Of a stretch of 64,000 bases of DNA, positions 24,978 through 33,581 are shown piece by piece. Origin of the DNA: Streptomyces pinistramenti (lineage in GTDB: Bacteria > Actinomycetota > Actinomycetes > Streptomycetales > Streptomycetaceae); the NCBI RefSeq assembly GCF_020564935.1, contig NZ_JAJCXB010000007.1:1-64000 (forward strand). Reading direction: 5' to 3'. The position numbers and the translations under genes are program-made. How positions within the stretch are numbered: the first letter of the stretch is position 1; every line of letters starts with the position of its first letter. The notes below the pieces were generated by a model that ran no database searches, was not told the DNA's origin, and was given only the letters and a program-made list of their open reading frames with translations.

Positions 24978-25625
24978 ATGCCGCCGATTCCTGCTGATCC
25001 GACGGTGGTTCACCCGATGTCGGAACAGCCGCGCGTGGTGCTGCTGAAGCCGTTGGTCACGTCGCCGCTGATCCAGGTCGGGGAGTACACCTACTACGAC
25101 GACCCGGACGATCCCACGGCGTTCGAGACGCGCAACGTGCTTTACCACTACGGTCCGGAAAAGCTGGCCATCGGCAAGTTCTGCGCGCTCGGCGAGGGGG
25201 TGCGGTTCATCATGAACGGCGCCAACCACCGTATGGACGGCCCCTCGACGTTCCCCTTCCCCATCATGGGCGGCTCGTGGGCCGACCACTTCGACCTGAT
25301 CGCCGGACTGCCCGGCAAGGGCGACACCGTGGTGGGGAACGACGTCTGGTTCGGATACCGTGCCATGGTGATGCCCGGCGTCCGCATCGGCCACGGGGCG
25401 ATCATCGCTTCGGGCGCCGTGGTCGTCGAGGATGTCCCCGACTACGCGATCGTCGGCGGCAATCCCGCCGGGATCATCCGCTATCGCTTCGGTGACGCGG
25501 ACATCGCGCGCCTGCTCTCCCTCGCCTGGTGGGACTGGCCCGCCGAACACCTCACCGCCCACATCCGGACGGTCATGTCCGGCAGCATCGATGCTCTGGA
25601 GGCCGTTGCCCCGGCCGAGGCATAG
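24978..25625 (+). CDS. CatB/Vat-type xenobiotic O-acetyltransferase
   Basis: 215 residues, left-handed beta-helix acetyltransferase of the CatB-related family. Hexapeptide repeats run from about residue 55 to 160 (LAIGKFCALGEGVRFIMNGANHRM, TVVGNDVWFGYRAMVMPGVRIGHGAIIASGAVVVEDVPDYAIVGGNPAG), including the catalytic His of the NGANHRM loop. The C-terminal DIARLLSLAWWDWP helix is diagnostic. Relatives acetylate streptogramin A or chloramphenicol; chromosomal Streptomyces versions are common and their natural substrate is not defined. GAGGAGAGTG precedes the ATG. It may confer low-level resistance. Confidence 0.9.
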   Translation: MPPIPADPTVVHPMSEQPRVVLLKPLVTSPLIQVGEYTYYDDPDDPTAFETRNVLYHYGPEKLAIGKFCALGEGVRFIMNGANHRMDGPSTFPFPIMGGSWADHFDLIAGLPGKGDTVVGNDVWFGYRAMVMPGVRIGHGAIIASGAVVVEDVPDYAIVGGNPAGIIRYRFGDADIARLLSLAWWDWPAEHLTAHIRTVMSGSIDALEAVAPAEA

Positions 25626-25839
25626 CCCACCGTTGCCTGCGGCCGCGACCGGGCTTCAGCCGGAGGTACCGGCCCGCGGCCCGGCCGTTTTGCGGCGCTG
25701 TCCGTACCGGCTGGGTGCCTACTGTGGAAGGGCACCTGCCGGGACGGGAATGCCCCGGCGGCCGCGCCTGTTGTGCGGCAAGTGACGCCGATGACGGGTG
25801 GCCGATGCCTGCCCGAACGGCGCCGGAGAGGAGACGGCC

Positions 25840-26250
25840 GTGCCCGAGCGCAGCCCCGAGACCCATGTCATCGACTTCCGTGCCGCGGAGCACCTGTTGG
25901 CCGCCCGCGACCCACGGGGAGCGGTCCGCCTGCTCGACTCCGTCATCACCGCGCACCCGGAGAACACCGCGGCACGGCTGCTGCGCGCTCGGGCCTTCTT
26001 CCTGGGAGCCCAATTGCGCCCGGCGGAGCTGGAGTTCCAGATCGTGCTGGACCGTGAGCCGGACAATGCGTTCGCCCACTTCGCCCTGGGCCGCACCCTT
26101 GAGCGTGCCGGCCGACCCGAGGAAGCCCTGCGGCACTTCCGCCTCGCCGCTGCTCTGGACCCTCGCCCCGACTTCATCGAAGCGGCACGCTTCGCACGGA
26201 GTGAGGAGGACGGGAGCCCCGGGCGGCCTGGACCGATCTCCGGGCCTTGA
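25840..26250 (+). CDS. Tetratricopeptide-repeat protein
   Basis: 136 residues from GTG 25840, with GGAGAGGAG six bases upstream; a longer frame begins at 25798. There are three TPR-like units (about 16-50, 51-84, 85-118), such as ENTAARLLRARAFFLGAQLRPAELEFQIVL and NAFAHFALGRTLERAGRPEEALRHFRLAAAL. Such small TPR proteins occur alone in streptomycetes and presumably act as adaptors. A hairpin terminator follows 18 bp after the stop. Confidence 0.85.
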   Translation: MPERSPETHVIDFRAAEHLLAARDPRGAVRLLDSVITAHPENTAARLLRARAFFLGAQLRPAELEFQIVLDREPDNAFAHFALGRTLERAGRPEEALRHFRLAAALDPRPDFIEAARFARSEEDGSPGRPGPISGP

Positions 26251-26268
26251 CCTGACCTGTCCCGGCCT

Positions 26269-26289
26269 GGCCGTGCGTGCCGCACGGCC
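26269..26289 (+). terminator. Hairpin terminator after TPR gene
   Basis: GGCCGTGCG-TGC-CGCACGGCC, a perfect 9-bp stem with a 3-nt loop. Confidence 0.7.
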
Positions 26290-26484
26290 GCAGGGGCGGG
26301 CCCTGATCCTGCCCCCAGCCCCTGACCTCGCTATGGGCTATGGGCTCTTGGTCAGCTCCTGCTTCTTCTTCGCGCTCGCGCAACCGCGGCGTTCCGCTGG
26401 CTGTACGGCCGCTTCGGTGGACCATCGAGCGCAACCACCACCGACAGCCCACTGCGCAACGGACATCCGTGGGGCTTCACTGTT

Positions 26485-26799
26485 CTACGATCCGGCCCTG
26501 CGTCCGCGACCGGAAGAACTCGGTCTTTTGAGGGCGCCGTTCCGCCCGTGGTCCGGCTCGTACGGCGGTATCTCCTTGCCCGGTTGGTAGTGGGCTCCCT
26601 GGTGGATGTGCCGGATCACCAGTGTCAGATCCGTAGCGGTGATCGCCGCCAGCGCGGCACATGCCGCCGCCCATTCCGGTCTGCCGGCCGCGATGAAGGC
26701 AACTGTCCCGGCGGCGGCCCACAGCAGGCCCCACAGCGCCAGCCCACACCGAATCTTCAGTGGGCTGCGTGCGTGGAGGGGTTCATTTCCCGTACGCAT
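26485..26799 (-). CDS. DUF6343 family small membrane protein
   Basis: 104 residues from the ATG at 26799, which begins MRTGNEPLHARSPLKIRC, the conserved opening of DUF6343. Two hydrophobic helices follow (about 20-42 and 45-63), then HIHQGAHYQPGKEIPPYEP, also family-typical, and a basic tail. Function unknown. The upstream in-frame extension to 27048 overlaps the helicase gene's 3' end and is rejected. AGGGAG lies about 9 nt upstream. Confidence 0.78.
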   Translation of the reverse strand: MRTGNEPLHARSPLKIRCGLALWGLLWAAAGTVAFIAAGRPEWAAACAALAAITATDLTLVIRHIHQGAHYQPGKEIPPYEPDHGRNGALKRPSSSGRGRRAGS

Positions 26800-26845
26800 T
26801 GGCACCCATCTCCCTTCTCCATGGTCCTCCCGATCGGTGTGTCCG

Positions 26846-28477
26846 TCACCTGTCTCCTTGTGTTGATTCGTCGTGGACCGTCGGTAGTGGACGGGCTTGC
26901 GGCGGTCTCTTCGTGGCCCTCGGCACGGGCTGTTCGTCTGGGTGGAGGTGAGCGGTCGCCGTGAGGCTGGGTTCAGAGGGGCGAGGATCACCGGCCGGGT
27001 GCCCGTTGATCCAGGACAGGCCGCCGATGTCGAGACGCGATCGGGCACGTGTCACCGCCACGTACGCCAGGCGGGCTTCATCCACGTCGATCGGGCCGGG
27101 GAGCGGCGCCCCGTCATCGCCGCGTTCATCGAGATCATCGGGGCCCGTGAAGTCACCCGCGATCCGTACGCTGTCCCATTCCCGTCCCTTGGCCCGGTGC
27201 ACCGTGGACACTGTGACTTCGGCGATGTCTTCGGGGGAGAGGCGGTCCAGGGCGCGCAGGACGGCATCGGCGCCGTGCTCATCGACGAGTTCGACCAGCG
27301 GCAGCAGGTCGCGTCCGGCCGGGTCGCACTCCGCGTATTCGCGTAGCTCGGCCCAGGATTCGAACAGCATCAGCTCGGGGTGTGCCGTGCGCCGGCCGGA
27401 CTCCAGGGCGTGTGCCGCGCGGGCCAAGGCGCGCAGAGCGTCGCCGCCACCGGCCAGTGCTACCCGGCGGCCCGCTTCCAGCTGCCATATCACCTCCACC
27501 ATGGCTCCGGCGTTCGACCGGCACAGGACAGCCTGCGGCTTGGGGACCTTTGACAGTTCCGTGGCGAGCCACGGCGCGCCCGTGAGCCGGATCGGGGCAT
27601 CGGCGATGGCCAGCCAGCGGTTGGCTTCGGTGGCCAGGGCGGGCCCGAAGCGAAAGGAGCGGGAGAGGCTGAGCTGTTGGCCCGGGAATCCGGCCATGAC
27701 ATCGCGGGCGCCGCGCCAGCCGTAGATGGCCTGTGCCGAGTCGCCGACCAGCACCAGCTGTGCGTGTCCGCGCTGTGCGGTGAATACCTGCTCGACCACA
27801 GGGTTGGTGTCCTGCGCCTCGTCCAGGAGGAGAACGTCGGCGGCGACGACGGGATCTTGCAGCGCCCACATCTTGAGGTAGTGGTCGTGCTCGAACCGGA
27901 CGACGCCGTGGTCCGGATGCTGCAGATCCGCCCATGCCTTGCGTGCGTAGGGGAGCACGAGATCCGCCAGCCGACGGTGCAGCGGCTCGGACTCGGCCCC
28001 GCGCAGGGATGGGACATGCTGATGCCCGATGTCCTTGTCGGCGGATTGGCAGAACCGTGTGACGGTCCGCAGGACGGTGTAGGAGAGTGCCTTGTGAGTG
28101 ACCTTGCGTGGGCCGAGGCGTAAGGATGTTCCGGCGTCGATGCCCAGGGCCGCTCCTGCCTTCCATCCCGCCTGCCGGGGTGCGTTCATCCGGGCCTGGT
28201 AGTGCCTGCCGATGGCGGCGTAGGCGAGGGCGTGTGCGGTGCTGCAGGTGATCTTGGCGGGGAAGGTCCGTGCGGCCTCGCGTGCGATGGCTTTGTTGAA
28301 GGCGATGTAGCGGCCCTGCCTGCCTTGGCTCCGTGCTTCCTGCGCGAGCATCGCGAGCGTGGTGGTCTTTCCCGTTCCGGCGCCGGCCTGGATCACTAGA
28401 TCGGACCCGCTCCGGAACGCTTCTGCCGCGGCTGACTGCTCGGGTGTGGGGACTTGGGTGGGGGCAGGTGCGGACAT
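26846..28477 (-). CDS. UvrD-like superfamily 1 helicase
   Basis: 543 residues, shorter than UvrD or PcrA (about 720). Motif Q region TPEQSAAAEAF, Walker A QAGAGTGKTTTL (30-41), Walker B LLLDEAQDTNP (about 214-224), motif III GDSAQAIYGWRGA, motif IV region SRSFRFG, motif V VSTVHRAKGREWDSV and motif VI AYVAVTRARSRL are all present, so it should be an active ATPase. The 1B/2B subdomains are reduced, giving it an FBH1-like or phage-helicase-like size. It starts with GAGGAG about 5 nt upstream of the ATG. A gapped inverted repeat GAGTGA-N18-TCACTC (28498-28527) sits in its promoter region. It diverges from the SNF2 operon. Confidence 0.88.
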   Translation of the reverse strand: MSAPAPTQVPTPEQSAAAEAFRSGSDLVIQAGAGTGKTTTLAMLAQEARSQGRQGRYIAFNKAIAREAARTFPAKITCSTAHALAYAAIGRHYQARMNAPRQAGWKAGAALGIDAGTSLRLGPRKVTHKALSYTVLRTVTRFCQSADKDIGHQHVPSLRGAESEPLHRRLADLVLPYARKAWADLQHPDHGVVRFEHDHYLKMWALQDPVVAADVLLLDEAQDTNPVVEQVFTAQRGHAQLVLVGDSAQAIYGWRGARDVMAGFPGQQLSLSRSFRFGPALATEANRWLAIADAPIRLTGAPWLATELSKVPKPQAVLCRSNAGAMVEVIWQLEAGRRVALAGGGDALRALARAAHALESGRRTAHPELMLFESWAELREYAECDPAGRDLLPLVELVDEHGADAVLRALDRLSPEDIAEVTVSTVHRAKGREWDSVRIAGDFTGPDDLDERGDDGAPLPGPIDVDEARLAYVAVTRARSRLDIGGLSWINGHPAGDPRPSEPSLTATAHLHPDEQPVPRATKRPPQARPLPTVHDESTQGDR

Positions 28478-29037
28478 GAGAACTCCTCAGAGGGATTGAG
28501 TGATCGCTGAGAGTTAATTCGTCACTCACGGTAACTGTTTTGTGGTGCGGGTGCGAGGAGTTTCGTGGGCCTGTGGATAACTCCGCGCCGACGGTTGCTG
28601 CAGATCGTGTGCACGGTCGAGCGCGGGGACGGGGACGTTGTGCGGGGCGGATTGTCAGTGGCGTCTGCTTCTATCGATTCCGAGGCGGTGGCACAGGTTC
28701 GCGGGGGGACGCAGCCCGGATCCCTCGGTGTAACGGCGCCCCCTACCGCAGGAGCAGGTGCTGGGCGAGCAGGAAATTGTCGTTGTGGAGGGGGAGTGGT
28801 TGTCGTGAGTGCAGGCGCGGTCGGAATCGTCGGATCGCGTACCCGGGCCGCGGCGTCGCCGACTGGGGGCGGTGATCACGGGTCGCTCGGCGTCGGGGGG
28901 AGAAAGGGGCGGGCGAGCACGATGGAGGAGGGGCAGTGCGCGCGATCGTAGACTCGCAGGTCGGGGCCGCCGGGAAGGGCCCGCAGGCGGGGAAAGCATC
29001 GTGAGCGGTATGGAGAGACCGAGTTCCAGGGGACGGC
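28478..29037. other. Divergent promoter region, UvrD-like gene / SNF2 operon
   Basis: 560 bp. Nearest the UvrD-like gene is an AT-richer stretch with the inverted repeat GAGTGA/TCACTC (28498-28527). At 28652 is a DNA-damage-type promoter motif pointing to the SNF2 operon, listed separately. Frames crossing the rest (for example 28565-28951) are Gly/Arg/Val-rich and I do not regard them as genes. Confidence 0.4.
28652..28674 (+). promoter_or_regulatory. Probable RecA-NDp-type promoter upstream of SNF2 operon
   Basis: TTGTCAGTG (28652-28660), 8 nt, TTCTAT (28669-28674). The upstream element is exact; the -10 has T instead of A at its second position. It would start a transcript near 28681 with a leader of about 355 nt before the SNF2 ATG, so it is weaker evidence than the other damage promoters here. 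Confidence 0.45.
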
Positions 29038-32004
29038 ATGGCGAAGCGAGATGAGGCGGCGGGGCAACCCTGGCCGCCGCGCCGTGCCTTGTCCATCGCG
29101 GTCGGCGACACCGGGGACGGGGGCCCCGTCCCGAGCCACTGTGCTGTGACCTTCCTTCCAGCGCAGCCTCCGCGCAAAGGCCGGGTCGCCTTCTGGCGGC
29201 CGGACGGCGGCTCGCTTCCGGATCTCGCAACCAAGAGCGATGAAGCGCCCGGGGGAGCCGAGGCCGGTGGTGGCCGGCTTCCCGCCGAGCGGTCGCGGCT
29301 GACCGTGGCCCGTAGGCACGGTAACGGCGCCCGCAGCCGTGCAGTCCCTGCCGTGCTGCTGCCCGTGGCCGAAGCGGTCCCGCTGCTGATCGGCGCCCGG
29401 TACGACCCGGCCGCCCACCCTGCGGCGGCCGGCTGGGGTGCGGCCGCGCTCCATGCTCTCCACCTGGTGGCGCGCGGACGGCTGCTGCCCGGACTGACCG
29501 ACGCGGACACCGATGCCTGGCGGGCGGGCCCTCTCGCTCCGGAGGACGCCGCACACCTCCGGGCCATCGCCGCCGCGATGCCCGCCGATGCTTACGCCAC
29601 ACCGCTCCCCGGTACCCGCCCACTGCGGCTGCCGGACCCCGCAGAGCTGGTCAGACACTTCGTCGACGCGGTCGTCGACGCGCTGCCGCGTACACCTGCC
29701 GCCGCCCTCATCACCGGCGCCCCGTTCGCCGCGCAGCCGTCCCAGCAGATCCCCGGTGCACGCGAGTGGGCCGCAGAGGTGGCAGCCGGGGTGGACGCCG
29801 GCGTACGGCTTTCCCTGCGCCTGGACCTCGCTCCGCACCGGCTCTTCGACACCAGCGAACCGCCCTCCGCCGACACCGTGGACGAGACCGGCACGGAGGG
29901 CGGCATGCCGGAGCACGGCGCTGCGGCGGCCGTGCTCCAGGTGCACAGCCTCTCCGACCCCACCCTGGTCGCCGACGCGCGGGACCTGTGGGAGGGCCTG
30001 GGCCCCGACCGGTTCGGCGCGCGGGCCCGTGTCGACACGCTCCTCGCGCTCCGCCGGGCAGCGCGGGTATGGCACCCGCTCGGCCGCCTCCTGGAGCGGC
30101 CGATCCCCGACGTACTGCCACTCGGCGAGGACGAGCTGTACGAGTTGCTCGGTCCGGCGGCGCCGCGGCTCAAGGCCGCCGGTGTGACCGTCCACTGGCC
30201 CAAGGAACTGGCCCGCGGGCTGACGGCCGCCGCGGTGCTGCGCCCCGCTCCAGGGTCCGCCGCGGACGGTTTCGGCTTCTTCGACACCAAGGAACTGCTG
30301 CAGTTCCGTTGGCAGATGACCCTCGACGGGGTGCCCCTGACCGAAGCGGAAATGGACGAGCTCGCCGAGGCGCACCGTCCGATGGTGCGGCTGCGCGACC
30401 AATGGGTAGTCGTGGATCCCGCGCTCGTCCGCAGGGCCCGCAAACGCGAGTTGGGGTACGTGGACCCGGCCGACGCGCTCGCCGCGACGCTCTACGGCAC
30501 CACGGAGGTGGACGGCGAGGAGGTCGAGGTGGTCCCCCTGGGGGCGCTCGCCGCACTGCGCGACCGCCTCACCGTCGAAACCCGCCCGCTGCCCCAGCCA
30601 CCCGGACTGCACACCACCCTCCGCGACTACCAACTCCGCGGCATGACCTGGCTCGACACCATGGCCTCGCTCGGCCTGGGTGGCTGCCTCGCCGACGACA
30701 TGGGGCTGGGCAAGACCGTCACCGTCATCGCCCTGTACCTCCACCGGCGCCCGCCCGCCCCCGTTCTCGTCGTGTGCCCCGCCTCCCTGCTGGGCAACTG
30801 GCAGCGCGAAATCGAACGCTTCGCCCCCGGTACGCCCGTACGCCGCTTCCACGGTGCCGGGCGCAGCCTCGACGATCTCGACAGCGGCTTCGTCCTGACG
30901 ACCTACGGGACGATGCGCAGCAGTGCCGCCCAACTCGCCGCCCGCTCCTGGGGATGGGTCGTCGCCGATGAGGCGCAGCACGTCAAGAACCCGCGGTCCT
31001 CGACGGCCAAGGCGCTGCGCGACATCAAGGCTCCCGCCCGCATCGCCCTCACAGGCACCCCGGTCGAGAACAACCTGTCCGAACTGTGGGCTCTCCTCGA
31101 CTGGACCACTCCGGGGCTCCTCGGCCCGCTGAAGACGTTCCGCGCCCTGCACGCACGCGACGTCGAAGGTGGTGAGGACCCGGACGCGGCGCGGCGGCTC
31201 GCCCGGATGGTGCGCCCGTTCATCCTGCGCCGCAAGAAGTCCGACCCCGGTATCGCGCCCGAACTCCCGCCCAAGACCGAGACGGACCACCCGGTGGCGC
31301 TCGGCCGCGAACAGGCCGCGCTGTACCGAGCGGTCGTCCGGGAAACCCTCGCCAAGATCGAAGCCGCCGAGGGCATCGCCCGTCGCGGGCTGGTGATGAA
31401 GCTGCTCACCGCGCTCAAACAGATCTGCAATCACCCGGCGCAGTACCTGAAGGAGGCCGCGCCCGGCCTGGTCGCCCGCTCCGGGAAGCTCGAACTGCTC
31501 GACGAACTCCTCGACACCGTCCTCGCCGAGGGCGGCGCCGCCCTCATTTTCACCCAGTACGTGGAAATGGCCCGGCTCCTCGAACAGCACCTCCGCACCC
31601 GAGGCATCCCGAACCAACTCCTGCACGGCGGTACCCCCGTGGCGCAACGGGAGGCGATGGTCGACCGTTTCCAGTCCGGTGAGGAACCCGTGTTCCTGCT
31701 GTCCCTCAAGGCCGCGGGGACCGGCCTGAACCTCACCCGCGCCGGACACGTGATCCATTACGACCGGTGGTGGAACCCCGCGGTGGAGGAACAGGCCACC
31801 GACCGCGCCTACCGCATCGGCCAGACCCAGCCCGTCCAGGTTCACCGCCTGATCGCCGAGGGCACCGTCGAGGACAACATCGCCGACCTCCTCGCCGCCA
31901 AGAGGGCACTCGCCGACACGGTGCTCTCCGGGGGCGAGGCGGCGCTCACCGAACTGTCCGATGCCGAACTGGCCGACCTCGTCTCCCTGAGGAGGCCCGC
32001 ATGA
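29038..32004 (+). CDS. SNF2-family DNA-dependent ATPase (HelZ-like)
   Basis: 988 residues. The N-terminal half (about 30-500) is the SNF2-associated region of bacterial HelZ-type proteins (CAVTFLPAQPPRKGRVAFW, LLQFRWQMTLDGVPLTEAEMDELAEA). The C-terminal half carries the SNF2 motor: DDMGLGKT with K559, DEAQH, LTGTPVENNL, the RRKKSDPGIAPELPPKTE linker, IFTQYVEMARLLEQHL, LSLKAAGTGLNLT and QATDRAYRIGQTQPVQVHR. These proteins translocate on double-stranded DNA; bacterial relatives are connected to repair or remodelling. The TGA overlaps the ATG of the SWIM gene (ATGA), so the proteins are translationally coupled. The start is uncertain: the first 28 residues look unconserved. Confidence 0.9.
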   Translation: MAKRDEAAGQPWPPRRALSIAVGDTGDGGPVPSHCAVTFLPAQPPRKGRVAFWRPDGGSLPDLATKSDEAPGGAEAGGGRLPAERSRLTVARRHGNGARSRAVPAVLLPVAEAVPLLIGARYDPAAHPAAAGWGAAALHALHLVARGRLLPGLTDADTDAWRAGPLAPEDAAHLRAIAAAMPADAYATPLPGTRPLRLPDPAELVRHFVDAVVDALPRTPAAALITGAPFAAQPSQQIPGAREWAAEVAAGVDAGVRLSLRLDLAPHRLFDTSEPPSADTVDETGTEGGMPEHGAAAAVLQVHSLSDPTLVADARDLWEGLGPDRFGARARVDTLLALRRAARVWHPLGRLLERPIPDVLPLGEDELYELLGPAAPRLKAAGVTVHWPKELARGLTAAAVLRPAPGSAADGFGFFDTKELLQFRWQMTLDGVPLTEAEMDELAEAHRPMVRLRDQWVVVDPALVRRARKRELGYVDPADALAATLYGTTEVDGEEVEVVPLGALAALRDRLTVETRPLPQPPGLHTTLRDYQLRGMTWLDTMASLGLGGCLADDMGLGKTVTVIALYLHRRPPAPVLVVCPASLLGNWQREIERFAPGTPVRRFHGAGRSLDDLDSGFVLTTYGTMRSSAAQLAARSWGWVVADEAQHVKNPRSSTAKALRDIKAPARIALTGTPVENNLSELWALLDWTTPGLLGPLKTFRALHARDVEGGEDPDAARRLARMVRPFILRRKKSDPGIAPELPPKTETDHPVALGREQAALYRAVVRETLAKIEAAEGIARRGLVMKLLTALKQICNHPAQYLKEAAPGLVARSGKLELLDELLDTVLAEGGAALIFTQYVEMARLLEQHLRTRGIPNQLLHGGTPVAQREAMVDRFQSGEEPVFLLSLKAAGTGLNLTRAGHVIHYDRWWNPAVEEQATDRAYRIGQTQPVQVHRLIAEGTVEDNIADLLAAKRALADTVLSGGEAALTELSDAELADLVSLRRPA

Positions 32005-33581
32005 GCCCTCACTCCGCCGACGGGCCCGGCCGTCGCACAACAGGTGCGCCGGGCCCGGCACCGGGCGCGTCGTTCCGGAACCGGCACACCGCCTCCGGGC
32101 GCGCCGCCGCGGCGGACCGACTGGCCCGCGCCGACCGCTCCCGCACCTTCCCGCCCCTGCCGTCCCGCAGCGGTGACGAGGCATTCGCCGCGTCCTGGTG
32201 GGGAAGCGCCTGGTTGGACGCGCTGGAAACCACCGCCCTGGACGGCGCCCGCCTTGCCCGCGGCCGGACCTACGCCGCCGACGGACACGTGGACACCATC
32301 AACGTCACCCCGGGGCGCATCCTCGCCACCGTGCGAGGCAGCAGGCCCCGCCCGTACAGTGCCGAAATCCGTCTGCGGACCCTCACGGACGAGGACTGGT
32401 CCGCGCTCCTCGACGCCATTGCCGCCGAGCCCGACCACCTCACCGCCCTCCTGGCCAAGAAGCTGCCCGAAGCCCTCGCCGACGGCGCCGTACGACTCCT
32501 TCCGGGACCGGGCGACCTCGTTCCCCGCTGCTCCTGCCCGGATCATGGGAGGCCCTGCAAGCACGCCGCGGCGCTCTGCTTCCAGGCGGCCCGCCTGCTG
32601 GACGCGGACCCATTTGTGCTGCTGCTGATGCGCGGCCGTGGAGAACGCGAACTCCTCGACGACCTCACCCGCCGCAGCGCGGTCCACACTGTCCGCGAGA
32701 CGCGCGAAACCCCGAGGACGGCGCCGTCGGACCGGGCCAGGAAGACCGCCCGTGGACTCCCTCCCGGCTCCGCAACCGGCGCTGCCCCCGTGGCGAACGG
32801 CCGTCCCAGCAGCGAAAACCCCGCCTCGTATGCACCACTTCCCGCCCAACCGGAGGCCGCGCCCCACGGCGCCGCCGCAGGCCGTGAGCTTTCGCCGGCC
32901 TCCGCAGTACGAGGCATCCTCGCCCGCGACGCGCTTGCCGAGCGCCCGCGGCCGCCGCTGCCACCGCCCTTCCCACCGCCCGCACAGCCCGGCGCGGCAC
33001 CAGCCCTCCCCGACGGCGACGATCTCCCGTTCGACCCCGCAGCCCTCGAATTCCTCGCCGCCGACGCGGCCGCCCGCGCCCACGCCTGCCTGACCGCAGC
33101 CGCTCGGCCGCCCGGCCCCGCCCGCACACCGGTGCCGGGCCCGTTCCCCGCGCTCACCCCATGGGAGGACGCCATCCGCCTGGCCGCCACCGCCCACCCC
33201 ACCGCGGGCCTGACCTCCACCACCCGCGCGCTCTTCCGCGATCTCGCGGCCGCCACCGACCGCGCCCCCGCTGACGTGGCGCGGGCCGTCGCTGCCTGGC
33301 GCCAGGGTGGCCTCGAAGGGCTTTCCCTCCTGGAGGAGCCGTGGAACCCACCGGCGGGCGACTTCGACCGCGCCCGCAGCACCCTGCTGGCCGCGGACCT
33401 GCCGGCCATGCGCCCGCAGGACAACCGCCTCACCGACCCCCAGCGCCACGTCCAGCTCAGGTACGGGCACGACGGCCGCTGGTACCCCTACGAATCCGAG
33501 CCCGGAGCCGAGGACTGGTGGCCCACCGGCCCCGCGGACCCCGACCCCCTGGGCGCCCTCACCGACCTCCTTGCGCGATGA
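32001..33581 (+). CDS. SWIM zinc-finger protein, partner of the SNF2 ATPase
   Basis: 526 residues from ATG 32001 (GGAGG six bases upstream, ATGA overlap with the SNF2 gene). A basic N-terminus leads into FAASWWGSAWLDALE, then a YAADGHVDTINVTPGRILATVRG strand pair. The SWIM finger C177-x-C179-x6-C186-x-H188 lies within PRCSCPDHGRPCKHAAALC. The second half is Pro/Ala-rich and probably disordered, with a helical C-terminus. SWIM proteins bind DNA or protein and are regularly encoded with SNF2 ATPases in actinobacteria. ATGA overlap with the next gene makes the three genes one coupled unit. Confidence 0.88.
   Translation: MSPHSADGPGRRTTGAPGPAPGASFRNRHTASGRAAAADRLARADRSRTFPPLPSRSGDEAFAASWWGSAWLDALETTALDGARLARGRTYAADGHVDTINVTPGRILATVRGSRPRPYSAEIRLRTLTDEDWSALLDAIAAEPDHLTALLAKKLPEALADGAVRLLPGPGDLVPRCSCPDHGRPCKHAAALCFQAARLLDADPFVLLLMRGRGERELLDDLTRRSAVHTVRETRETPRTAPSDRARKTARGLPPGSATGAAPVANGRPSSENPASYAPLPAQPEAAPHGAAAGRELSPASAVRGILARDALAERPRPPLPPPFPPPAQPGAAPALPDGDDLPFDPAALEFLAADAAARAHACLTAAARPPGPARTPVPGPFPALTPWEDAIRLAATAHPTAGLTSTTRALFRDLAAATDRAPADVARAVAAWRQGGLEGLSLLEEPWNPPAGDFDRARSTLLAADLPAMRPQDNRLTDPQRHVQLRYGHDGRWYPYESEPGAEDWWPTGPADPDPLGALTDLLAR

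Noticed and set aside
28565..28951. 129-codon frame upstream of the SNF2 gene
   Set aside because: Gly/Arg/Val-rich, no Shine-Dalgarno, and it spans the predicted damage promoter.
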